Positions 8,776-18,260 are shown, counted from the first letter of the stretch. The stretch is DNA of 64,000 bases from an uncultured Anderseniella sp. (GCA_947488295.1 CANKYU010000002.1:868001-932000), one strand, 5' to 3'. Translations and numbers: made by a program. The notes: a model not told the origin generated them from the letters alone.

Positions 8776-9671
8776 GAGCCGCTGTTTTTTAAAGACACCG
8801 CCAGATCGTAGAGGGCCGCCTTGGGCTTTCCGGTCTGCTTGGCCAGCAGGGTCGCCGCCTTGCTGGCGGGATGGTCGCGCAACAGCTCCGACAGCCTTGC
8901 CGACAGGTCTGCCTCCGACAATTCCGCTTCACCATCGGGCGGTCCGATGACTATGCAGATTTCGCCTTTGAGGGCAGGCCTGTCAGCCAGTTGCGCCAGT
9001 ATGTGCGCCGCATCGCCGCGCAGGACTTCCTGGTGCAGCTTGGTCATCTCGCGCGCCACCGCCACTGGCCGGTTGCCCATGACCTCGGCGATGCCGGCAA
9101 GGCCGGCGTTTATCCTGGCCGCACTTTCAAACAGCAACAGTGTTGCGGGGATCGCTGCAAGCTCCTGCAGCTGGCGCTGCCGCGCGCCGGACCTGGCGGA
9201 CAGAAAGCCTGCAAACAGGAACCGGTCACTGGGCAGGCCGGACAGGGCAAGTGCCGTCACCGGCGCGGTCGGGCCGGGCACCACATCCACCGCAATGCCG
9301 CGCTCGACACAATCGCGGACCAGCTTGTAGCCCGGGTCGGAAACCATCGGCATGCCGGCATCGGACACCAGCGCAATGGCGGCGCCAGCGCTCAACTGTT
9401 CCAGCAGACCGGGCCGGACACTGGCCGCGTTATGGTCATGATAGGGCTTTAGACGTGTTTCAATGGAATAACGCTGCATCAGCCTGCTGGTGATCCTGGT
9501 ATCTTCGCACAGCACGATGTCGGCAGCCGCCAGAACAGCGAGAGACCGCAGACTTACGTCAGCCAGATTGCCCAGCGGCGTGGCAACGAGATGCAGACCC
9601 GCAACCAGAGCGGGCGCCTGAAATTCGTGACCTTCAATGGTGTAGGTCTGGCTGGTTGTCTGAATACGCAT
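8772..9671 (-). CDS. rsmI: 16S rRNA (cytidine1402-2'-O)-methyltransferase RsmI
   Basis: RsmI methylates the ribose of C1402 in the 16S rRNA decoding centre, using SAM. The 299-residue protein carries the tetrapyrrole-methylase fold: LHLVATPLGNLADVSLRSL, the CEDTRIT motif, LVSDAGMPMVSDPGYKLV, and VVPGPTAPVTALALSGLPSDRFLFAGFL. A C-terminal helical domain ends KAALYDLAVSLK. The length is normal and the ATG at 9671 fits the family. It is divergent from an LppC lipoprotein gene 125 bases away, the usual arrangement in alphaproteobacteria, and it starts the rsmI-yraN-gshB cluster. Confidence 0.96.
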   Translation of the reverse strand: MRIQTTSQTYTIEGHEFQAPALVAGLHLVATPLGNLADVSLRSLAVLAAADIVLCEDTRITSRLMQRYSIETRLKPYHDHNAASVRPGLLEQLSAGAAIALVSDAGMPMVSDPGYKLVRDCVERGIAVDVVPGPTAPVTALALSGLPSDRFLFAGFLSARSGARQRQLQELAAIPATLLLFESAARINAGLAGIAEVMGNRPVAVAREMTKLHQEVLRGDAAHILAQLADRPALKGEICIVIGPPDGEAELSEADLSARLSELLRDHPASKAATLLAKQTGKPKAALYDLAVSLKNSGS

Positions 9672-9796
9672 GTTTTTTACGCTGGTGAAAGTTTGAAACG
9701 AGCCGCAAAAATGGCTAAAGCTAAGTCTAGAAACTGGATCGCAGAGGTCCGGGCCAACTTTGTTTCGGCTATTTGCCCGGTCGATGTGGGGACATC

Positions 9797-11044
9797 ATGA
9801 TCACTGTACTGCCTCGACGCAACTCGATTGCACGCCGCATTGTCACACTGGCAGCCATGCTGATGACAGTGCTGATGATTTCCGCCTGTTCTACCGGCGG
9901 GGTCAGTGTCGGCAGCCTGTTCTCCGACGACAAGCCGGCGGCCGGCAATACCGGGCAGCAGGGACAGGACGTATCGCCGTTCGGCGCTCCTGCCACCGGC
10001 GGGCCGGTCAAGGTCGCCATCCTGCTGCCGCTGTCGGCGCCGGGGCAGACGGCAGCCATCGGCAAGGCCCTGAAGAACGCGGCGGAAGCCGCCCTGCTCG
10101 ATTCCGGCAGCCAGAACATCCAGCTGATCACCAAGGACACCAGCGGCAATGCCGACGGCGCCCGCGCGGCCGCCAACGCCGCGCTCAATGAAGGCGCCAC
10201 ACTGATACTGGGCCCACTGCTGTCGGCCGAGGTCCAGGCCATCTCTCCGATTGCACGCCAGCGCAATGTACCGGTTATCGCGTTTTCATCCGTGGCAGGC
10301 GTTGCCGGCAACGGCGTTTACCTGATGAGCTTCCTGCCCAGCGAGGAAGTATCGAACCTGGTGCGCTATGCCGCCACCCAGGGTATCCGCAACCTGGCCG
10401 CCATGGTGCCGCAGAGCGCATATGGCGGCACGGCGGAAAATGCCCTGAACCAGGCCGCGGCTGCCAACGGCGCGAAGATCGTCGCACTCGACAGGTATCC
10501 CCGCTCGGCAGCCGGTGTTGCCAGTACCAGCAAGGCTGTTGCAGGCAAGATTGCCAACTCCACAAATGACATTCAGGGCCTGTTCCTGCCGGAAGGCGGA
10601 TCCATGCTGGCCAATGCCGGCAACGGCCTGAGTGCGGCAGGCGTTTCATCGGGCAAGGTGCGCATGCTGGGAACGGGATTATGGGATGAACGGTCCACCT
10701 CCAATGTCAGACTGGTCAGCGGCGGCTGGTATGCGGGCGTGTCGCCGGACCTGATTGCGCGCTTTTCAGGACGTTACGAGCAGGCCTACGGCAACACCCC
10801 GCCGCGGCTTGCCAGCCTGGCCTATGATGCGGTCTCCCTCGCTGTCATCGTGACACGGAATGCGCCCGGCGGCCGGGTTTCCGCGCAGGACATCACCAAT
10901 CCGGAAGGCTTCAAGGGCGTCAACGGCCTGTTCCGGTTCCGCCGCAACGGCCTGGTGGAACGCGGTCTTGCCATCCTGGAAGTCACACCGACCGGCCCGC
11001 GTGAGGTTTCGCCGGCACCGGACAGGTTCAGCGCATCGTTCTAG
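9797..11044 (+). CDS. LppC/LpoA-like outer-membrane lipoprotein (penicillin-binding protein activator family)
   Basis: A predicted lipoprotein of about 415 residues with a periplasmic-binding-protein fold of the LppC/LpoA type. In gammaproteobacteria LpoA activates penicillin-binding protein 1A; the function in alphaproteobacteria is less certain. The signal peptide has a basic N-terminus, a hydrophobic core (IVTLAAMLMTVLM) and a lipobox ISAC, with the acylated cysteine near residue 31. A low-complexity Gly/Pro/Ala linker follows, then the binding domain (VKVAILLPLSAPGQTAAIGKALKNAAEAAL; FSSVAGVAGNGVYLMSF). I start at ATG 9797, preceded by GTGGGGAC, rather than an in-frame TTG at 9773. The last 17 bases overlap the convergent hemW. 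Confidence 0.85.
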   Translation: MITVLPRRNSIARRIVTLAAMLMTVLMISACSTGGVSVGSLFSDDKPAAGNTGQQGQDVSPFGAPATGGPVKVAILLPLSAPGQTAAIGKALKNAAEAALLDSGSQNIQLITKDTSGNADGARAAANAALNEGATLILGPLLSAEVQAISPIARQRNVPVIAFSSVAGVAGNGVYLMSFLPSEEVSNLVRYAATQGIRNLAAMVPQSAYGGTAENALNQAAAANGAKIVALDRYPRSAAGVASTSKAVAGKIANSTNDIQGLFLPEGGSMLANAGNGLSAAGVSSGKVRMLGTGLWDERSTSNVRLVSGGWYAGVSPDLIARFSGRYEQAYGNTPPRLASLAYDAVSLAVIVTRNAPGGRVSAQDITNPEGFKGVNGLFRFRRNGLVERGLAILEVTPTGPREVSPAPDRFSASF

Positions 11045-12194
11045 TTGCGATATACTCTATTACAGAATTAAGCACCTGACGCCCTGCCGGTGTGGCCACG
11101 ATACCCGCCTCATCATCCGTCGGACAAACGAGACCGTCTGAGACCAGATGGTCCAGCTGCGCCCGGTCGATGCGCCTGCCGCTCATCTGTTCCAGGCGCT
11201 GCAGATTGACGCCCTGCGTCGTGCGCATGCCCATCAGCAGACACTCGTGAGCAGCATCCACACCGGAAACCATGGTGTTTTCCACAATGCCGTGTGAGGC
11301 AACCGAAACACTGCCCAGCCAGGTCTCGGGATGCTTCTCCATTGCCAGGGCCCGTCTTGACCCGTCATCGGCGATCAGCCTTGAATGGGCGCCCGGCCCG
11401 ACACCGGCATATTCGCCATAGGTCCAGTAGGCCATATTGTGCCGGCACTCGTGACCGGGACGGGCATGGTTGGAAACCTCGTATGCCGGAAGACCGGCGG
11501 CAGATGTCAGCTCCTGGGTAATTTCGTACATCTTGGCTGCGTGATCTTCATGCGGGGTCACCAACTGGCCTGCCTCATGCAGCCGGAAGAACGCCGTCTC
11601 CGGTTCAATGGTCAGCTGATACAGCGACATGTGGCCCGCCTGTTCGGCCAGCGCCCGTGTAAGTTCAGATGCCCACTGGTCAGGTGTCTGGCCGGGCCGG
11701 GCGTAGATCAGATCAAAAGACGTGCGCTCAAATGTGCGGGCGGCCATCTGAAACGCGGCCAGGCCCTCTTCAACCGTGTGCTGCCTGCCCAGGTATTTCA
11801 GATCTGCCTCGTCAAGCGCCTGGATGCCCACCGAAACACGGTTGACGCCAGCAGCGCGGTAGCCGGCAAAATTGGCGGCTTCGGCGCTGGTCGGATTGGA
11901 TTCCAGGGTGATTTCCACGTCATCGGCCACAGGCCACAGGCCAGTCACCCGGTCGATGACCTGACCGACAATGGCCGGCGGCATCAGCGACGGCGTGCCG
12001 CCGCCGAAGAATACGCTGGTTACCGTGCGGCCCGGCGTCTGGCCTGCAAACCAGGCAAGTTCGTGCGCAAGTGCATCACCGAAACTTTCCGGATCGACAC
12101 CCTGGTGGCGGACATGGGAATTGAAATCGCAATAGGGACATTTGGCCTTGCAAAACGGCCAGTGAACGTAAATGCCCAGATTGCGCTGGTTCAT
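11028..12194 (-). CDS. hemW: Radical SAM heme chaperone HemW
   Basis: A 388-residue radical-SAM protein of the HemN-like/HemW group. HemW binds heme and a [4Fe-4S] cluster and is thought to deliver heme to respiratory proteins. The cluster motif CKAKCPYCDFNSH gives CxxxCxxC near residue 16. Other conserved blocks are SVFFGGGTPSLM, EITLESNPTSAE, RVSVGIQALDE and FDLIYARPGQT. These match HemW rather than HemN, which has a longer N-terminus. The gene abuts rdgB with no gap (hemW start at 12194, rdgB stop at 12195), so rph-rdgB-hemW looks like one transcription unit. Confidence 0.92.
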   Translation of the reverse strand: MNQRNLGIYVHWPFCKAKCPYCDFNSHVRHQGVDPESFGDALAHELAWFAGQTPGRTVTSVFFGGGTPSLMPPAIVGQVIDRVTGLWPVADDVEITLESNPTSAEAANFAGYRAAGVNRVSVGIQALDEADLKYLGRQHTVEEGLAAFQMAARTFERTSFDLIYARPGQTPDQWASELTRALAEQAGHMSLYQLTIEPETAFFRLHEAGQLVTPHEDHAAKMYEITQELTSAAGLPAYEVSNHARPGHECRHNMAYWTYGEYAGVGPGAHSRLIADDGSRRALAMEKHPETWLGSVSVASHGIVENTMVSGVDAAHECLLMGMRTTQGVNLQRLEQMSGRRIDRAQLDHLVSDGLVCPTDDEAGIVATPAGRQVLNSVIEYIATRTMR

Positions 12195-12815
12195 CTAGGC
12201 CCCGGATGGCGTCAGGGCGTCAACAAGCTGTGCGAACGCGCGTGCGCGATGCGACATGGCATGCTTGGCGTCCGGATCCATCTCCCCGAAGGTGACGTCA
12301 TGGCCTTCGGGCCGGAATACCGGATCATAGCCGAAACCGTGCTCGCCTTTTGGCGGCCATACCATGTCGCCGTGCACCTTGCCGGTGAACACCTGTGAGG
12401 GTCTGCCCGGTACCGACAGGCACAAGGCGCAGACAAAATGCGCCGAACGGGCGGCCGGTTGTGTCGCGCCGGCGGCAATCAGCTCATCTTCGACCTTACG
12501 CATGGCGATGGCGAAATCCTTGCTTGGCCCGGCCCAGCGCGCCGAATAGATACCCGGCGCCCCGTCGAGTGCATCGACACAAAGACCTGAATCATCCGAC
12601 AGTGCCGCCAGACCGGATGCGGTCATGGCAGCGTCCGCCTTGAGGCGGGCATTGCCTTCGAATGTGATCTCGGTTTCTTCCGGTTCCGGCAGATCAAGCT
12701 CGCCGGCTGACACCACCTTGTATCCGAGCGGTGCCAGCAAGGCGGAGATTTCACGCACCTTGCCCTGGTTGTGGCTGGCAACGACCAGCGTGTTGTCCGG
12801 CAGCTCCAGTTGCAT
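12195..12815 (-). CDS. rdgB: XTP/dITP pyrophosphatase (RdgB/HAM1)
   Basis: A house-cleaning enzyme that hydrolyses non-canonical purine triphosphates (XTP, dITP, ITP) to monophosphates. The 206-residue protein shows the family signature: [13 protein letters not shown] near the N-terminus, [35 protein letters not shown], and the C-terminal GFGYDPVF and [15 protein letters not shown]. It sits between rph and hemW, with only 2 bases separating it from the rph stop, as in many alphaproteobacteria. The start ATG at 12815 is conserved. Confidence 0.96.
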   Translation of the reverse strand: MQLELPDNTLVVASHNQGKVREISALLAPLGYKVVSAGELDLPEPEETEITFEGNARLKADAAMTASGLAALSDDSGLCVDALDGAPGIYSARWAGPSKDFAIAMRKVEDELIAAGATQPAARSAHFVCALCLSVPGRPSQVFTGKVHGDMVWPPKGEHGFGYDPVFRPEGHDVTFGEMDPDAKHAMSHRARAFAQLVDALTPSGA

Positions 12816-12817
12816 GA

Positions 12818-13531
12818 TCAGGCCACGGTTTTCTTCTGCAGCGCAACCAGCTCGCCTATGCCGGTGGTGGCAAGATCGAGCAGCTTGAGCAGTTCGTCCT
12901 GCGAGAACGGTGCGCCTTCCGCGGTGCCCTGGACCTCGACGATGCCGCCGGATCCGGTCATGACAAAATTTGCATCCGTTTCGGCATTTGAGTCTTCTGC
13001 GTAATCAAGGTCGGCGACCGGTTCGCCCTGATAAATCCCGCATGACAGGGCTGCAATATGATCGGTCAGGGCGGTGGTTTCGATCATCCCCTTGCTGATC
13101 ATGTGCGCCATGCAGTCGTGCAGGGCGACCCAGGCGCCGGTTATGGAGGCTGTGCGCGTGCCGCCGTCAGCCTGAATGACATCGCAGTCCACAGTGATCT
13201 GGCGCTCGCCCAAAGCTTCCATGTCGACGACCGCGCGCAGCGAACGCCCGATCAGGCGCTGGATTTCCTGGGTACGGCCGGACTGTTTGCCGGCGGTGGA
13301 CTCGCGGCGCATGCGGCCACCGGTCGAGCGTGGCAGCATGCCGTATTCCGCCGTCACCCAGCCCTTGCCGCCACCACGAAGCCATGGCGGCACCCGGTCT
13401 TCCAGGCTGGCGGTGCACAGGACATGGGTCTCGCCGAACTTGATCAGGCATGAGCCTTCCGCATGCAGGGAGAACCCGCGCTCCATGGTAACCTTGCGCA
13501 ATTCCCCGGTTTTTCTGCCTGATGGCCTCAT
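12818..13531 (-). CDS. rph: Ribonuclease PH
   Basis: A phosphorolytic 3'-5' exoribonuclease that trims tRNA 3' ends. About 237 residues, the normal length. The N-terminus [20 protein letters not shown] is the conserved start; a longer in-frame extension exists but is not family-like. An AGGA sequence lies about 7 bases before the chosen ATG at 13531. Core blocks include [46 protein letters not shown] and [19 protein letters not shown], with the phosphate-binding Arg and Asp residues. It starts an rph-rdgB-hemW operon and is divergent from hrcA, a very common alphaproteobacterial arrangement. Confidence 0.96.
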   Translation of the reverse strand: MRPSGRKTGELRKVTMERGFSLHAEGSCLIKFGETHVLCTASLEDRVPPWLRGGGKGWVTAEYGMLPRSTGGRMRRESTAGKQSGRTQEIQRLIGRSLRAVVDMEALGERQITVDCDVIQADGGTRTASITGAWVALHDCMAHMISKGMIETTALTDHIAALSCGIYQGEPVADLDYAEDSNAETDANFVMTGSGGIVEVQGTAEGAPFSQDELLKLLDLATTGIGELVALQKKTVA

Positions 13532-13586
13532 GTGATTTTCCTGACTTTTCTGGCTGTCTATATTCTTGATTGGCGTGGTGTAGACC

Positions 13587-13604
13587 TGCGAAAGGAATTT
13601 CGCA
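13587..13604. promoter_or_regulatory. Short perfect inverted repeat between rph and hrcA
   Basis: TGCGAAA-ggaa-TTTCGCA, arms of 7 bases, in the 196-base space between the divergent rph and hrcA. It is not a CIRCE element, the usual HrcA operator (TTAGCACTC-N9-GAGTGCTAA), and no CIRCE was seen in the space. It could be an operator dyad or a leader hairpin of the rph transcript. The function is unproven. Confidence 0.35.
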
Positions 13605-13727
13605 ACGCCATGCGACAACAATGTAAAGCGTTCACAACTGCGTGTGACGACAATTGACGCTGCTCAGGCCCGCACCTAAGTTCTAGGGTGAGTAATCTTA
13701 TGCAACCAGATCAAAGCCCGGATATCC

Positions 13728-14801
13728 ATGAAAGCCATCGATGATCGTCTGACCGAGCTGTCTGTGCTGGACACGCGCTCGCGCGATATTTTCCGGCGCC
13801 TGGTGGAAACCTTCCTGGAAACCGGCGGACCGGTCGGGTCCCGGACCATTTCGCGCCATCTGCCGGTCGGGCTGTCACCGGCGTCGATTCGCAATGTTAT
13901 GTCTGACCTGGAAGAGGCCGGGCTGGTCTACTCACCGCATACCAGCGCCGGGCGCATGCCGACGGAAACCGGTTTGAGGTTTTTCGTCGATGCACTGATG
14001 GAAGTGGGCCGGCTGACGTCGGAAGAGCGCGCCCAGATCGATGCACAGATTGCCGGTCTCAACCGGGAAAAGACCACTGACGACATACTCACCGACGCCA
14101 CCAACCTGTTGTCCGGACTGTCATCGTGTGCCGGCCTGGTGTTGTCGAGCAAGGCCAATACCCGCATGCGGCATATCGAATTTGTCAGCATCAGCGGGTC
14201 CAAGGCGCTCGTTGTCATTGTTGCGGAAGACGGCAGCGTTGAAAACCGCACCATCGAGGTGCCGCGCGGGCTGCCGCCCTCGACACTGACGGAAGTCTCC
14301 AACTTTCTGAACAACCGCTGTCAGGGCCTGACAATCGGTGAACTGAGGGAGCAGTTGGGCAACCAGTTGCAGACCGTTGAAAAGGAACTGGACGCCCTGG
14401 CGGCCCGGGTCATTGAAACCGGCCTTGCGGTGTGGTCGGACGATGACGGTGACGGCAAGAAATCACTGATCGTGCGCGGCCGGTCGCACCTGATCGACGA
14501 GGCAGCCCATGTGGATGACATTGAACGCATCCGCCAGCTTTTCGACGACCTGGAGAACAAGAAGGAAGTGATGAACCTGCTCGGTCTTGCCGAAGGCGGC
14601 GAGGGCGTGCGGATATTCATCGGCTCGGAAACCAAATTGTTCTCCCTGTCAGGGTCATCGCTGGTGGTCGCGCCCTACCATGATGCCAAGGACAATATTG
14701 TTGGCGTGCTTGGGGTTGTCGGGCCAACGCGATTGAACTATTCACGTATTGTTCCCATGGTGGACTATACAGCGCAGGCAATCGGTCGTCTCATCTCTTG
14801 A
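13728..14801 (+). CDS. hrcA: Heat-inducible transcription repressor HrcA
   Basis: HrcA represses heat-shock operons by binding CIRCE elements and needs GroEL for activity. The 357-residue protein has the N-terminal winged-helix domain (LDTRSRDIFRRLVETFLETG, VGSRTISRHLPVGLSPASIRNVMSDLEEAGLVYSPHTSAGRMPTE region) and the C-terminal GAF-like and inserted dimerisation domains (IFIGSETKLF, PYHDAKDNIVGVLGVVGPTRLNYSRIVPMV). It lies directly upstream of grpE, 69 bases apart. No CIRCE sequence is seen in this window, so its targets (normally groESL) must be elsewhere. The ATG at 13728 gives the expected N-terminus. Confidence 0.96.
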   Translation: MKAIDDRLTELSVLDTRSRDIFRRLVETFLETGGPVGSRTISRHLPVGLSPASIRNVMSDLEEAGLVYSPHTSAGRMPTETGLRFFVDALMEVGRLTSEERAQIDAQIAGLNREKTTDDILTDATNLLSGLSSCAGLVLSSKANTRMRHIEFVSISGSKALVVIVAEDGSVENRTIEVPRGLPPSTLTEVSNFLNNRCQGLTIGELREQLGNQLQTVEKELDALAARVIETGLAVWSDDDGDGKKSLIVRGRSHLIDEAAHVDDIERIRQLFDDLENKKEVMNLLGLAEGGEGVRIFIGSETKLFSLSGSSLVVAPYHDAKDNIVGVLGVVGPTRLNYSRIVPMVDYTAQAIGRLIS

Positions 14802-14825
14802 TTCTTGGTCGCAAAAAGCTGATAT
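14797..14825 (+). promoter_or_regulatory. Candidate RpoH (sigma-32) promoter for grpE
   Basis: CTTGAT (14797-14802), a 17-base spacer, then TGATAT (14820-14825). This overlaps the hrcA stop codon and lies 45 bases upstream of the grpE ATG. The -35 hexamer and spacing are identical to the stronger candidate in front of dnaK. The alphaproteobacterial heat-shock consensus is roughly CTTG-N17-18-CTATAT, so the -10 is imperfect here. This is an inference from pattern only. Confidence 0.45.
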
Positions 14826-14870
14826 GCGTTGCATAAATCAAAACCTTCAAGAATTTGCGGATCAAATGCC

Positions 14871-15500
14871 ATGACCGAAAACAAGCCTGTACCTGAAAAT
14901 GACAATGTTCCGGAAGAAACCCTGACCAAGGAACAGCTTGAGGCCGCCGCCGACGCGCTGCTTGACGAGGACACCGGCGAAGACGGCCTGGAGATGGACA
15001 CCTATGAGGAACTGGCGACCGAAAACGCCGACCTCAAGGACCGGGTGCTGCGCGCCATGGCGGAAACCGAAAACCTGCGCAAGCGCGGTGAACGCGAAAA
15101 GGCGGAAGCAACGCTTTACGCAGCCACCAATTTTGCCCGCGATCTTCTGTCGGTCAGCGACAGTATGGCCAAGGCGCTGGAAATGATGCCGGACGATGCG
15201 CGCAAGACCGCCGACGAAGCCACACGCAACCTCATTGAAGGCATTGAACTGACCCGTCGCGAACTGCTGAATTCTTTCCAGAAACACGGTATTGCCGAAG
15301 TTAATCCGATGGATGAGAAATTTGATCCGCATTACCACCAGGCGATGTTTGAGGTGCCCGGTTCCGACAAGCCCAATGGCACCGTTGTCCAGGTGGTGCA
15401 GACCGGATTCAAGATCGGCGAGCGGATTTTGCGCCCGGCCCTGGTCGGAGTCGCCAAACAGGCTGCGCCCGCCGAGGAAGAAAAAAGCAAGAAAAAATAG
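14871..15500 (+). CDS. grpE: Nucleotide exchange factor GrpE
   Basis: GrpE releases ADP from DnaK and so drives the chaperone cycle. About 209 residues. An acidic, disordered N-terminus precedes a long helix (LKDRVLRAMAETENLRKRGEREK) and the C-terminal beta domain (GIAEVNPMDEKFDPHYHQAMFEVPG, VVQVVQTGFKIGERILRPALVGV), which is the GrpE signature. I start at ATG 14871 (MTENKPVPEN) rather than an in-frame TTG at 14829. It follows hrcA on the same strand. A convergent alkB-like gene ends at the very next base. Confidence 0.95.
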   Translation: MTENKPVPENDNVPEETLTKEQLEAAADALLDEDTGEDGLEMDTYEELATENADLKDRVLRAMAETENLRKRGEREKAEATLYAATNFARDLLSVSDSMAKALEMMPDDARKTADEATRNLIEGIELTRRELLNSFQKHGIAEVNPMDEKFDPHYHQAMFEVPGSDKPNGTVVQVVQTGFKIGERILRPALVGVAKQAAPAEEEKSKKK

Positions 15501-16112
15501 TCAGTTTACCGGTAAATTCACTCGCCGCAGCGTGAGATTGAGCCTGCCGCCGCCGGTCAGAAGGGTCGAGGTGGCGGGCAATACCCGGTCGACCCCGTGA
15601 AAATTCATCCGGGCAGGCCCGCCCATGACAACCACATCGCCGGACTGCAGCCTGATCGAGCGTGTCGGGTCTTTCCGGGCACTACCGCCGATCCTGAACA
15701 CCGCCGTATCGCCCAGCGACACCGACAGTACCGGGGCGTCGAAGTCGATCTCGTCCCGGTCCTGATGCAGCCCCATTCGCGCGGAGCCGGTGTAATGGTT
15801 TACCAGACAGGCTTCCGGCGGATGCGGGTAGCGCGCCAGTGTTTGCCACAAGTCCAGCAATTGGACCGGTATGGCCGGCCACGGCTTACCGGTTTCAGGA
15901 TGGCAGGACTGATACCGATACCCCGACTTGTCGGTCACCCACCCGAGTTGGCCGAAATTGGCCATGCGAACCGACATCGGTTTGCCCGATCGCGGCATCG
16001 CCGGTGTATAAAACGGACATGCTGCAACCAGCCCGCGCAGGGTCGAAACCAGCGCCTCCTGCGCGTTCCGGTCGAAATAGCCCGGATATATTTGAATCCC
16101 ATCAATTTGCAT
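15501..16112 (-). CDS. AlkB-like 2-oxoglutarate/Fe(II) dioxygenase
   Basis: About 203 residues, resembling AlkB, which removes methyl groups from N1-methyladenine and N3-methylcytosine in DNA or RNA by oxidative demethylation. The iron-binding set is visible: MGLHQDRDEIDFDAPVLSVSLG holds HxD, and NFHGVDR holds the distal His. LTGGGRLNLTLRRVN carries the 2-oxoglutarate-binding arginines. FRIGG and SGDVVVMGGPARMNFHG are typical. I take ATG 16112 (MQIDGIQIYPGYF); a TTG at 16145 would add 11 residues. It lies on the opposite strand between grpE and dnaK and ends at the base after the grpE stop. Whether the substrate is DNA or RNA is not determinable. Confidence 0.88.
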   Translation of the reverse strand: MQIDGIQIYPGYFDRNAQEALVSTLRGLVAACPFYTPAMPRSGKPMSVRMANFGQLGWVTDKSGYRYQSCHPETGKPWPAIPVQLLDLWQTLARYPHPPEACLVNHYTGSARMGLHQDRDEIDFDAPVLSVSLGDTAVFRIGGSARKDPTRSIRLQSGDVVVMGGPARMNFHGVDRVLPATSTLLTGGGRLNLTLRRVNLPVN

Positions 16113-16128
16113 CTTGTTACAACACTGT

Positions 16129-16157
16129 CTTGATGACTGCGCCAAGCCTCACTATAT
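16129..16157 (+). promoter_or_regulatory. Candidate RpoH (sigma-32) promoter for dnaK
   Basis: CTTGAT (16129-16134), exactly 17 bases, then CTATAT (16152-16157). This agrees with the alphaproteobacterial heat-shock promoter pattern known from other RpoH regulons. It lies about 150 bases upstream of the dnaK start, leaving a long 5' leader. It also overlaps the upstream region of the divergent alkB-like gene. Among the promoter candidates in the window this is the best match. Confidence 0.65.
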
Positions 16158-16309
16158 AGCGTCTCGAACGCCGAACGTAACGCCGTTATTGCTACAAGGC
16201 TGGCGACGTTCGGAAAGTCAGGAGCAACTGGAGTCTGTTACCGGCGAAACCGGATACCCATGCGCCGATTATAAAGGGCATGGCAACAGACGGCCTAATG
16301 GAGGGCATT

Positions 16310-18235
16310 ATGGGTAAGGTAATCGGAATTGACCTTGGAACCACAAATTCGTGCGTTGCGGTCATGGAGGGCGGAAGCCCGAAAGTAGTTGAGAATGCGG
16401 AAGGGGCGCGTACCACTCCTTCCATCGTTGCCTTCACAGGCGATGACGAGACGCTTGTCGGCCAGCCGGCCAAGCGCCAGGGCGTCACAAACCCTGAAAA
16501 CACATTCTTCGCCATCAAGCGCCTGATCGGACGGCGCATGGACGATCCGATGGTCGAAAAGGACAAGAAGCTGGTTCCCTACAACATCGTCAAGGCCGAC
16601 AATGGCGATGCATGGGTTGAATCCATGGGCAAGAAATATGCGCCTTCGCAGATTTCCGCCATGACGCTTCAGAAAATGAAGGAAACCGCCGAGCGCCATC
16701 TGGGCGACAGCGTGACCCAGGCCGTGATCACGGTTCCGGCCTACTTCAATGACAGCCAGCGCCAGGCCACAAAAGATGCCGGCAAGATTGCCGGCCTTGA
16801 AGTCCTGCGCATCATCAATGAGCCGACCGCTGCAGCACTTGCCTATGGTCTCGACAAGAAGGATGCCGGCACCATTGCCGTGTATGACCTTGGCGGCGGT
16901 ACTTTCGACGTGTCGATCCTGGAAATCGGTGATGGCGTGTTTGAAGTGAAGTCCACCAATGGTGACACGTTCCTCGGCGGTGAAGACTTCGACATGCGCA
17001 TCGTCGACTATCTCGCCGATGAGTTCAAAAAGGAAAACAGCATTGACCTGCGCTCCGACAAGCTGGCTCTGCAGCGCCTGAAGGAAGCGGCTGAAAAGGC
17101 CAAGATCGAGCTGTCGTCGGGTACCCAGACCGAAATCAACCTGCCGTTCATCACCGCAGATGCATCCGGTCCGAAGCACCTGACCCTGAAAATGACCCGT
17201 GCCAAACTGGAGTCGCTGGTGGATGATCTCATCCAGCGCACTGTCGGACCGTGCAAGTCGGCGCTCAAGGATGCCGGCCTGAAAGCATCCGATATCGACG
17301 AAGTGGTGCTTGTCGGCGGCATGACCCGCATGCCGAAAGTCATCGAAACCGTCAAGTCGTTCTTCGGCAAGGAGCCGCACAAGGGTGTGAACCCGGACGA
17401 AGTTGTGGCCATCGGCGCCGCCATCCAGGCAGGCGTGCTGCAGGGTGAAGTCAAGGATGTGTTGCTGCTCGACGTGACGCCATTGTCACTGGGTATCGAA
17501 ACCCTGGGCGGTGTGTTCACCCGCCTGATCGATCGCAATACGACGATCCCGACCAAGAAGAGCCAGGTGTTCTCGACGGCTGACGACAACCAGACTGCCG
17601 TGACCATCCGGGTGTTCCAGGGTGAACGCGAAATGGCGCAGCACAACAAGATGCTGGGTAATTTCGACCTGATGGGCATTCCGACCGCACCGCGCGGCGT
17701 ACCGCAGATCGAGGTGACATTCGACATTGATGCCAACGGCATCGTCAATGTATCGGCCAAGGACAAGGCAACCAACAAGGAACAGCAGATCCGCATTCAG
17801 GCATCTGGTGGCTTGTCGGATGACGAAGTCGAGACAATGGTCAAGGATGCCGAAAGTCACGCCGAGGAAGACAAGAAGAACAAGGAAATGGTGGAAGCCA
17901 AGAACCATGGCGAAGCCTTGATCCATTCAACCGAAAAATCCTTGTCTGAACACGGCGACAAGATCTCGGATGCGGACAAGTCTGCCGTCACCGCAGCCAT
18001 CGACGATCTGAAGGACGCTCTGGGCGGCGACAGTGCCGAGGAAATCCAGACCAAGACCAATACGCTGTCGCAGGCAGCCATGAAGCTTGGTGAGGCCATG
18101 TATCAGGCTCAGGCCGAAGCGGCCGCAGAAGCTGACGGTGAGGCCGGCGAAGACGGCGGCGCGCCGGAAGAAGACATCGTCGATGCGGACTTCGAAGAAG
18201 TCCAGGACGACGAGGACGACAAAAAGGCGTCTTGA
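16310..18235 (+). CDS. dnaK: Molecular chaperone DnaK (Hsp70)
   Basis: The major Hsp70 chaperone, 641 residues. The N-terminal ATPase domain starts [20 protein letters not shown] and shows [32 protein letters not shown] and [13 protein letters not shown]. The substrate-binding domain has [14 protein letters not shown]. The C-terminus ends in the acidic, [15 protein letters not shown] tail typical of DnaK. The start at ATG 16310 is preceded by GGAGG at the right distance; in-frame upstream codons are not family-like. A candidate RpoH promoter lies upstream, and a strong hairpin separates it from dnaJ. It works with GrpE and DnaJ encoded nearby. Confidence 0.98.
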   Translation: MGKVIGIDLGTTNSCVAVMEGGSPKVVENAEGARTTPSIVAFTGDDETLVGQPAKRQGVTNPENTFFAIKRLIGRRMDDPMVEKDKKLVPYNIVKADNGDAWVESMGKKYAPSQISAMTLQKMKETAERHLGDSVTQAVITVPAYFNDSQRQATKDAGKIAGLEVLRIINEPTAAALAYGLDKKDAGTIAVYDLGGGTFDVSILEIGDGVFEVKSTNGDTFLGGEDFDMRIVDYLADEFKKENSIDLRSDKLALQRLKEAAEKAKIELSSGTQTEINLPFITADASGPKHLTLKMTRAKLESLVDDLIQRTVGPCKSALKDAGLKASDIDEVVLVGGMTRMPKVIETVKSFFGKEPHKGVNPDEVVAIGAAIQAGVLQGEVKDVLLLDVTPLSLGIETLGGVFTRLIDRNTTIPTKKSQVFSTADDNQTAVTIRVFQGEREMAQHNKMLGNFDLMGIPTAPRGVPQIEVTFDIDANGIVNVSAKDKATNKEQQIRIQASGGLSDDEVETMVKDAESHAEEDKKNKEMVEAKNHGEALIHSTEKSLSEHGDKISDADKSAVTAAIDDLKDALGGDSAEEIQTKTNTLSQAAMKLGEAMYQAQAEAAAEADGEAGEDGGAPEEDIVDADFEEVQDDEDDKKAS

Positions 18236-18260
18236 ACGACGTCAATGTCATGATAGATCG

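Noticed and set aside
13532..13727. CIRCE operator for HrcA
   Set aside because: Searched between rph and hrcA; the TTAGCACTC/GAGTGCTAA pair is absent.
16295..17380. Open minus-strand frame of 361 codons opposite dnaK
   Set aside because: Long antisense frames opposite dnaK are a well-known artefact of its codon use. It has no independent signal.
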